From positions 1 through 64,000 of the forward strand of contig CAIYJE010000055.1 in the NCBI GenBank assembly GCA_903926465.1: a stretch of 64,000 bases of DNA, given 5' to 3'. This stretch comes from an uncultured Planctomycetales bacterium (GTDB taxonomy: Bacteria > Planctomycetota > Planctomycetia > Isosphaerales > Isosphaeraceae). Position 1 is the stretch's first letter; each line of letters starts with the position of its first letter. The notes under the pieces were generated by a model that had not been told where the DNA came from, did not search any database, and saw only the letters and a list, made by a program, of their open reading frames with translations. Both the position numbers and the translations under genes were made by a program. This document shows positions 58,742 through 64,000 of this stretch, one piece after another.

Positions 58742-58834
58742 TATAGCGGTTCACGAATCGGTTGCACATACAAACAACCCCAGGAGACAGCCGGGGGCGG
58801 CTGTCCTACACGTGCAACCCAACTGCGGCGCTAT
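58742..58834. repeat. MITE-like element, copy d
   Basis: The left end is TATAGCGGTTCACGAATCGG then TTGCACATA (58742-58770). The hairpin core starts GACAGCCGGGGGCGGCTGTC and continues CTAC (58786-58809), as in copy a. The right end is GTGCAACCCAACTGCGGCGC then TAT (58812-58834). It touches the stop codon of the last DAB-operon gene (58834-58836), so it may act as that transcript's 3' hairpin. Confidence 0.78.
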
Positions 58835-60303
58835 CAGTCCTTGGGAACCGGCTCGACCTCTACCTTGTGATGCAAATCGGGTTTCTCGGTTGCATCTGGC
58901 TCAGAGTCTGCTCCCACCCGGCTCACGCGGTCTTGCAAGATCTGGCGGGCCGCACGCACCCGGGTTTGAACTCCGGGGGCTGGAAAGATTCCTCCCAGCA
59001 AGATCAGCGCAACCAGCGTCAGCACGGCAACCCGCTCTCGTCCCACCATCTTGAGCGAGATCGACGTGTGGTGTCTGGCCCCTGTGAAAATTGAGAAGTA
59101 TCCCCGCATCACGGCAATCCCGTTCAGGGCACCGGCGATCACCACCAGCATTCCGATGATCGGGTTGGCTTCGACCGCACTATCCACCAGCAACTCGGCG
59201 GCGATGAAGCCGACTGTACCCGGAAAGCCGACGCAGGCGAGCCCCGTCAACAAGAAACAGACGGCCAGGCTGGGAATATTAGGGTACAGTCCGTGGAAGC
59301 GGGTGAGTGTGAGCCGTCCGAATCTGGACTCAATGGCCCGGAGTGTGAGGCCAAAACCGCCCAGAGAGAAGATGGCAGAGAACCAGAGGCAAAGTGATGC
59401 GGTGAATGAGAGTTCGGTGTGGATTTCCAGGCCGACGAGCACCAGAGAAGTGTTGCTGAGGAACAGATAGGCAAACAGCCGGCGGGTTTCGTGCTGGATG
59501 GTGCCCATGGCGGCCGCGTAGATGGCCGTGACGAGTGAGGATGCGGCGATGCCAGAGAGGATCCAGCCAGGCGCAATGGGAAGCACCAGGCGAACGGCCG
59601 CCAGCACTCCGGCCAGCGGGGTTGCGTACAGAATGGCATTGCCGAACGAGGCATGCTCAAACCAGTCGGTTACCCAGCAGTGCATCGGCACCGTCCCGCA
59701 CCGGATCAGAATAGCGAGCATCAGCGGCACGCTGGAGATGCCCAGGCCCAAAGCCGAGCCCGTACTGAACTGGACACCGGCCCAGCCAATGATCAGCAGG
59801 CCGACGAAGAGCCCCATGTGAATGACATAAAGTCTGGTGGGCTTGCGGCGGTTAACCAGCTCGATATACGGGGGCACGCAACTGATGGCCAGCAGGCCGA
59901 CCAAAATCCAGCCAGGCTGGCAGGTGAACATCGCCAGCCGGATGGCTTCCGAGACCAGCGACCAAGAGAACGAGAAGTTGCGCATCTTGGTCCGGGCCGT
60001 GGCCAAGGCCGTCAGGAAGTGGAGCAGGGCGATGGCGGGTACCAAGGCCGCGGAAAGCTGATCAACGGCGAACAGTTTCTGGCCGAAGAGGGCGAGCGAC
60101 GGACTCCAGACCTCGTGCGCGTCTGCCGGGCTAGCCAGGCTGAAAGTCAGCCACGCCAGGCAAGAGGTCACAAATGTCAGGCCTGTGAAAATAATTCCCC
60201 AGCGCGCGGCCTGGACCGCTTGCTTGAGCTGGCTAACCCAGACCGAGCCGAAAAGCGCCAGGATGATCGACAACTCGAGCCAGGGTAGGTTCGGGATTCT
60301 CAT
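58834..60303 (-). CDS. second NDH-like membrane subunit of the DAB operon (NuoM/NuoN-type)
   Basis: A 489-residue protein with about 13-14 helices of the proton-conducting NuoL/M/N/Mrp family. The central region is 'GTVPMHCWVTDWFEHASFGNAILYATPLAGVLAAVRL', corresponding to the NuoM/N 'vPFHxWlPDaxexAp' block, and RRLFAYLFLSNTSLVLVGL. Where NuoM/N has the essential Lys before the 'vP' motif, this protein reads LIRCGTVP, with Arg. The C-terminal tail is acidic and polar (about 35 residues). The ATG at 60303 overlaps the stop of the NuoL-like gene by 4 bp (ATGA), so they are coupled. It presumably adds a second proton path, or a regulatory half, to the DabA-DabB pump. A MITE-like element follows immediately. 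Confidence 0.82.
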   Translation of the reverse strand: MRIPNLPWLELSIILALFGSVWVSQLKQAVQAARWGIIFTGLTFVTSCLAWLTFSLASPADAHEVWSPSLALFGQKLFAVDQLSAALVPAIALLHFLTALATARTKMRNFSFSWSLVSEAIRLAMFTCQPGWILVGLLAISCVPPYIELVNRRKPTRLYVIHMGLFVGLLIIGWAGVQFSTGSALGLGISSVPLMLAILIRCGTVPMHCWVTDWFEHASFGNAILYATPLAGVLAAVRLVLPIAPGWILSGIAASSLVTAIYAAAMGTIQHETRRLFAYLFLSNTSLVLVGLEIHTELSFTASLCLWFSAIFSLGGFGLTLRAIESRFGRLTLTRFHGLYPNIPSLAVCFLLTGLACVGFPGTVGFIAAELLVDSAVEANPIIGMLVVIAGALNGIAVMRGYFSIFTGARHHTSISLKMVGRERVAVLTLVALILLGGIFPAPGVQTRVRAARQILQDRVSRVGADSEPDATEKPDLHHKVEVEPVPKD

Positions 60304-61700
60304 GAGATTTCGTCGATCACTCCAAACGGGGTTGCCACGCGGTCGGATTCCCTTGAGGCTTCGCCCGAGAGCAGGTTGGTCCAGCGTCGCTCCAGCCCAT
60401 CGCACCAGTGGGCGGCCCGCACAAACGGACGAACGCCCCAGGTGATCAATGCGGCATCAAAATAGCCGCGCTCAAGACCCAGCCGGTAAAGCCAGGAGAG
60501 TGCGGGGCCATTGGCAATTCTTCGCCAGGGCGTTGTGGTTTGTGGAAGATGGTCGCCAATTGCGTTTTCCAGTTTCTGGTAGTCATTCAGCAGCGACGGT
60601 GCGCGAAGGAACTGGGAGGTTCGCAGGCAAGCGTGCCCCAGCATGTGGACCAGCGGGACATAAAGCGGGATGTACTTCCAGAGCCCAATTTCCGCAACAA
60701 TGATCCCCACCTGCGTGAGCGAGGCATACGAAAGGGCCGACTTGATGTCGGTTTGCACACTACCTGCAAGGTAGGCAAAAAAGGCTGTACTCAGGCCCAG
60801 CACAACCACCAAAACCGACAGCACGGGGGAACAGGCCAGAAGTGGGCTTAGCCTGAGTAACAGATAAACCCCCAGATGCACGGAAACCGCGCCATAGAAA
60901 ACCGCACTTGAGGGGGTTGGACCTTCCATGGCCCGCGGCAGCCAACCAGAGAACGGAATGAGCGCCGACTTGCCGGCGGCTGCCGCCAGGCACAGTGACC
61001 CAATGAGCAGCGCCTGGCCCGAGGAAATCATGGCATGCTCATAAGGCCACACATCGGCCCCCAGAAGTTCGTCAAAGTCTCCCTCGCCCCCCAGGTGATG
61101 CATCACCACCACGGCCAGCAGCAGCGCAGCGTCTGAGAAGCGGTAAACCGACCAGACCCAGAGCGCGTTCCTGGACGGTCCTGGCCTGGACTGGTAATAC
61201 CCCACCAGCAGGGCCGAAGATAGACCGACCATCTCCCAGCCTGTGAACAGGGTCTCGCTGGTGCCGGCCAGCGCGGTAACCACCATGCCCAGCAAGAAAA
61301 GGCTGTAAAGCACAAAAAAACGATTGAACCCGCGTTCCCTGTGCAGGTAGCGGCTGGAGAATGCGCCAATGGTGCCCGACAGCACAAACGCCAGAATCAC
61401 GAACGGGACCGACAACCGGTCAAAGATGAATTTGAGCGAGAAGTGGTAAAGCCCCGGTATGGCCACCCAGTTTCCCAGTTCAATCGGTAAAAACCGGATC
61501 CCCAGAATGAGCATGCCGGCGAGGACAGCCAAGGCGGCCAGCAGGCCAACCGCTGTGCCAACCTGGAGAATTCGGGTGGTGGTCTGCTCTGAGAACGGTC
61601 GGTCGAACAGCGAAACCACCCCCAGCAGTAGCAGCAACGAGAGTGGGGCTAGAATCACGAGCAGACCGAGGAAAGTCATCAAGTGTTGAGGCGTCGGCAT
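60300..61700 (-). CDS. dabB: DabB-like NuoL-type proton-conducting subunit
   Basis: A 466-residue NuoL-family membrane protein. Conserved parts are SSRYLHRERGFNRFFVLYSLF, ETLFTGWEMVGLSSALLVGYYQSR with the intramembrane Glu, AGKSALIPFSGWLPRAMEGPTPSSAVFYGAVSVHLGVYL with the key Lys, and DIKSALSYASLTQVGIIV. In DAB (DABs accumulate bicarbonate) systems, DabB couples cation flow to the carbonic-anhydrase-like DabA. The gene begins 23 bp after dabA ends and overlaps the next subunit by 4 bp. The ATG at 61700 is chosen over an upstream start at 61775 that would overlap dabA. It is shorter than NuoL (about 610), as DabB proteins are. Confidence 0.9.
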   Translation of the reverse strand: MPTPQHLMTFLGLLVILAPLSLLLLLGVVSLFDRPFSEQTTTRILQVGTAVGLLAALAVLAGMLILGIRFLPIELGNWVAIPGLYHFSLKFIFDRLSVPFVILAFVLSGTIGAFSSRYLHRERGFNRFFVLYSLFLLGMVVTALAGTSETLFTGWEMVGLSSALLVGYYQSRPGPSRNALWVWSVYRFSDAALLLAVVVMHHLGGEGDFDELLGADVWPYEHAMISSGQALLIGSLCLAAAAGKSALIPFSGWLPRAMEGPTPSSAVFYGAVSVHLGVYLLLRLSPLLACSPVLSVLVVVLGLSTAFFAYLAGSVQTDIKSALSYASLTQVGIIVAEIGLWKYIPLYVPLVHMLGHACLRTSQFLRAPSLLNDYQKLENAIGDHLPQTTTPWRRIANGPALSWLYRLGLERGYFDAALITWGVRPFVRAAHWCDGLERRWTNLLSGEASRESDRVATPFGVIDEIS

Positions 61701-61723
61701 CTTGGAATCCGTTTTCTCCGGTC

Positions 61724-64000
61724 TCAGGCCTGGATTTCTGCGAACTCGAGGTGTTCTCTCCAGCCCCGGTACCATTCCGCGCTTGATTGTGCGGTAGGAA
61801 GAGACAGGGCCTGGGGTTGATAGGGCTGAAACACGCCATCCTCATAAACGCTCAGCTTTTTGGTTTCTGGGTGAACCACGGTAAGCTGAACCCAGCCGTT
61901 CCGGCATAAGCGGCCGACAACGGGGTTCTGGGCGATCAGCCGAAGCATGGCTTCCGGCAAGACCTCGATCACGAACATGAGGCGAACCGGTTCGTGGATT
62001 TCTACCATCTGCCAGGGCAGGCCGGTTCTGAGGTCACTGGCCGCGCCGTCCATCACCCCCACCAATGAGGTGATGTTATGAGGCAGCTTGGTCCCCGCCC
62101 CCCAACCATGGTTATCAACGGACGAGAAGTAGTATTCCAGGTTAATGCCCGCGCATACTGGAAAAACCGCGCTCAGGATCCGGTTCAGAATTCCGTTGGC
62201 GGCATCATCCGTACCGGGGTTGTACGAAACCAGGAATGCGCGACGATCAAAATAAAGCCCTCGGGTTAGCTCACGAGGGGCCACAATGCAGAGTGCGTTG
62301 GTCGCATGGCCGAGTTCCGGTCGGGCCTGGGCCATATCTTCCGAGCGTCCTTCCACATGTTCTCTGGCGCCGGTGGGCGAGAGCGTGAGCTGGGCCGACT
62401 GGAACCGTCGACTGCGCTCGTGGGCATCGCGTTCTCTCGCCAGTTCGAAGTCATTGCGCGCTCGTCCAAACTCGGCCATGTGGCTGGGTGGAACCTGGTC
62501 AAGATCGAAGTAGGTCACCGCGTCATTGCAGGTGTTGTGCATGCAGCCAACAAAGTAGGTCTCTGGCGGCACCAGAATGCCCCGATTTGCCAGCAATTGC
62601 CTGACCCGGTGATCATTGAGCAACTGGGCCAGTGCTCGGGCGTTAGGGCCGCCAGGCGACCCGCCACATGCGCCACAGTCATAGGCCGAACGGTGGGGGT
62701 TGTTGATGCTGGTGGAGCCGTGACCAACAATGAAGACCAGCCGGGCGAAGCCCGAGGTGAGGCCGATTTCCTGAAGGATTTTCTGGCCGATGTTGGCCAT
62801 TTCCTCCAGGTTGAACCCGATATGGCCCCCTTCCGGACCGGTCTCGGCTTCAGTTCGTTCAAGCTGGAGCCTGGTGCCAACCGGAGCTTCCACAAACTGA
62901 CCGATGCGTGACTTCACACGCGAGGTCATGCGTGGAAAGAGGGTGCGAGCGATCAGCGGGGCCGATACGAAGACACCCACCATCGAGGTGAGCAGCGCCC
63001 CCAGCGTGGCCGACCGGCTCCCCTTGTGAAGCGTGTGCGTGGCCTTGCCAAGCGCGCGTCTGGCCTTGGCCCGCCGGCGATGGCTTGATTCCAGATCCAC
63101 CGCCACTTTTTCCGTGACCCAGTGCTGGGGCCGAATGACCACCGGACAGAGGGGCACAAAGTGTGCGTCGTTGATGCCGCGATAGTAAATGGGTACCGAG
63201 AAGAACCCGGCGGTGCCGTAGGTCACACAGTCGTGCGCCACTTCTTCCAGGTGACGACGGATCGATTCTTCTCGCTCGTCGATGCAGAAGACCGCCTGAA
63301 ATCTTGGCTTCTGATCCGCATGTCGCGGTCGATTGGCGTGCAGGGCAATTGCATCCAGCGCCTGGGTGTAAAACCTGCGCTCGTATGCCAGGTGGAACAC
63401 GCGACGCCGTTCGATTGCCGTGAAGGTCTCTACCTCGCGCAGAAGTTCCGCCCAACCTTCGTGATCGAGCCGATACAGGACATCGGGCGAGAAGCCCATG
63501 ACCTGGGCGATCTGGAAAACCAGGAACGCCCGCTGCTGAACGCTTGGGGGCCAATCCTGTTTAATGCCGCCACGAATTTCGTCTCGTAGGCCGGCCAGTG
63601 GCCCGCTGTATCCCAGGCCTTCATGCGCCGACCATGCCAGCGCCTGGCGATCCAGCAACAGCCGCACGGCCAGGAATTCGATCAGGCTGCCTGCGGGAAT
63701 CGGATGAACCACACGATCGCCGCGGGTCTCGATTTGCTGCACCATGCCGCCCCAGCCACGCAACGCGAGCAGGGTGGATGCCAGGTATTCTTCCCATTCG
63801 TCGGCCGGAACGCCCAGATCTTCCAGTGACTCACGGATCGACTCCAGGGGCGTCATCCCCTGGTCCTGCATCTCCCCAAGCTTGCGGTCCAGGCCGCTCA
63901 TCCAGCCGATTGGTGGCCCAAAGGGACGGCGAAACAGCGAGCAGAACGCGATGAAGAATCCCTCTTCACGCCTGGGAAGTTGCCACTGGGCCAACCCCTG
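61724..64000 (-). CDS. dabA: DabA (DUF2309) inorganic carbon transporter subunit, 5' end outside window
   Basis: The visible 758 residues belong to DUF2309, now known as DabA (also UPF0753). It is a beta-carbonic-anhydrase-like protein that, with DabB, hydrates CO2 to bicarbonate in an energy-driven way at the membrane. The zinc site is readable: AVFCIDEREES (Cys and the Asp/Arg pair, about 63278-63289), FIVGHGSTSINNP (His, about 62715), and CGACGGSPGGPNAR (Cys, about 62670), plus GCMHNTCNDAVTYFDLD. The frame is open to the last base, and the family is usually 800-1100 residues, so the start lies beyond 64000. It is first in the run dabA, dabB, NuoM/N-like. No carboxysome or RuBisCO gene is present here; an anaplerotic role in a heterotroph is inferred. 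Confidence 0.94.
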   Translation of the reverse strand, partial: QGLAQWQLPRREEGFFIAFCSLFRRPFGPPIGWMSGLDRKLGEMQDQGMTPLESIRESLEDLGVPADEWEEYLASTLLALRGWGGMVQQIETRGDRVVHPIPAGSLIEFLAVRLLLDRQALAWSAHEGLGYSGPLAGLRDEIRGGIKQDWPPSVQQRAFLVFQIAQVMGFSPDVLYRLDHEGWAELLREVETFTAIERRRVFHLAYERRFYTQALDAIALHANRPRHADQKPRFQAVFCIDEREESIRRHLEEVAHDCVTYGTAGFFSVPIYYRGINDAHFVPLCPVVIRPQHWVTEKVAVDLESSHRRRAKARRALGKATHTLHKGSRSATLGALLTSMVGVFVSAPLIARTLFPRMTSRVKSRIGQFVEAPVGTRLQLERTEAETGPEGGHIGFNLEEMANIGQKILQEIGLTSGFARLVFIVGHGSTSINNPHRSAYDCGACGGSPGGPNARALAQLLNDHRVRQLLANRGILVPPETYFVGCMHNTCNDAVTYFDLDQVPPSHMAEFGRARNDFELARERDAHERSRRFQSAQLTLSPTGAREHVEGRSEDMAQARPELGHATNALCIVAPRELTRGLYFDRRAFLVSYNPGTDDAANGILNRILSAVFPVCAGINLEYYFSSVDNHGWGAGTKLPHNITSLVGVMDGAASDLRTGLPWQMVEIHEPVRLMFVIEVLPEAMLRLIAQNPVVGRLCRNGWVQLTVVHPETKKLSVYEDGVFQPYQPQALSLPTAQSSAEWYRGWREHLEFAEIQA

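Overview
The window looks like a chromosomal segment of a planctomycete, probably from the Gemmatales/Isosphaerales side of the phylum. The marker families are a DUF1559 prepilin-like protein paired with a small lipoprotein, PEP-CTERM proteins, a planctomycete-type ECF sigma factor overlapping a zinc-finger/TPR Ser/Thr kinase, a second membrane Ser/Thr kinase, an O-GlcNAc-transferase-like TPR protein, a formylglycine-type sulfatase, and many intergenic inverted repeats. GC is moderate to high, with low-GC patches in the gaps. I saw no rRNA, tRNA or CRISPR array.

Layout. 1-506: tail of an IS630-like transposase followed directly by the 3' part of a PEP-CTERM gene, apparently interrupted by it. 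663-4643 (minus): inorganic pyrophosphatase, dTDP-4-dehydrorhamnose-reductase-like enzyme, CvpA protein, S4 RNA-binding protein and an unusual phosphofructokinase. 4810-8444: MacB-like permease and ATPase (minus) separated by a secreted O-methyltransferase on the plus strand, then an unknown protein. 8690-13480: amidase, a decayed DUF1778/GNAT toxin-antitoxin pair lying between two copies of the 3' end of a metallo-beta-lactamase gene, the lactamase-fold lipoprotein, and a NYN-LOTUS protein. 13705-14517: a secreted protein made of ten 18-residue repeats. 14996-23929: a 1066-residue TPR protein, an ExbB/TolQ-like channel protein, a TonB-like protein carrying an alpha/alpha-toroid domain, and a polytopic membrane protein. 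23767-27671: unknown proteins, a Yip1-like membrane protein and an orphan HlyD-type adaptor. 27708-31584: sigma factor and kinase. 32257-36048: PEP-CTERM protein, zinc-ribbon microprotein, thioesterase, DUF1559 protein and lipoprotein. 36529-44783: sigma-54 activator, TPR-GT41 transferase, Gfo/Idh/MocA oxidoreductase, YraN, lipoprotein, MFS carrier. 45201-54155: sulfate ABC importer (binding protein, CysT, CysW, CysA), then a sulfatase and an OprB-like porin on a 5-kb segment bracketed by a 100-bp direct repeat of the cysA 3' end. 54495-58478: Cache-type membrane kinase and isocitrate dehydrogenase. 58834-64000: a DAB-type inorganic carbon transporter with two different NDH-like membrane subunits; dabA runs off the right edge.

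Working together. The binding protein, two permeases and ATPase import sulfate, and the neighbouring secreted sulfatase and outer-membrane porin would release sulfate from organic sulfate esters. DabA with its two membrane proteins should accumulate bicarbonate using the proton gradient. The TPR-ExbB-TonB-like-toroid-membrane cluster looks like a proton-motive-force-driven envelope machine without a visible ExbD; it is the best candidate here for an undescribed system. Two insertions bracketed by copies of a neighbour's 3' end, and at least three families of intergenic inverted repeats, show how the segment has been remodelled.
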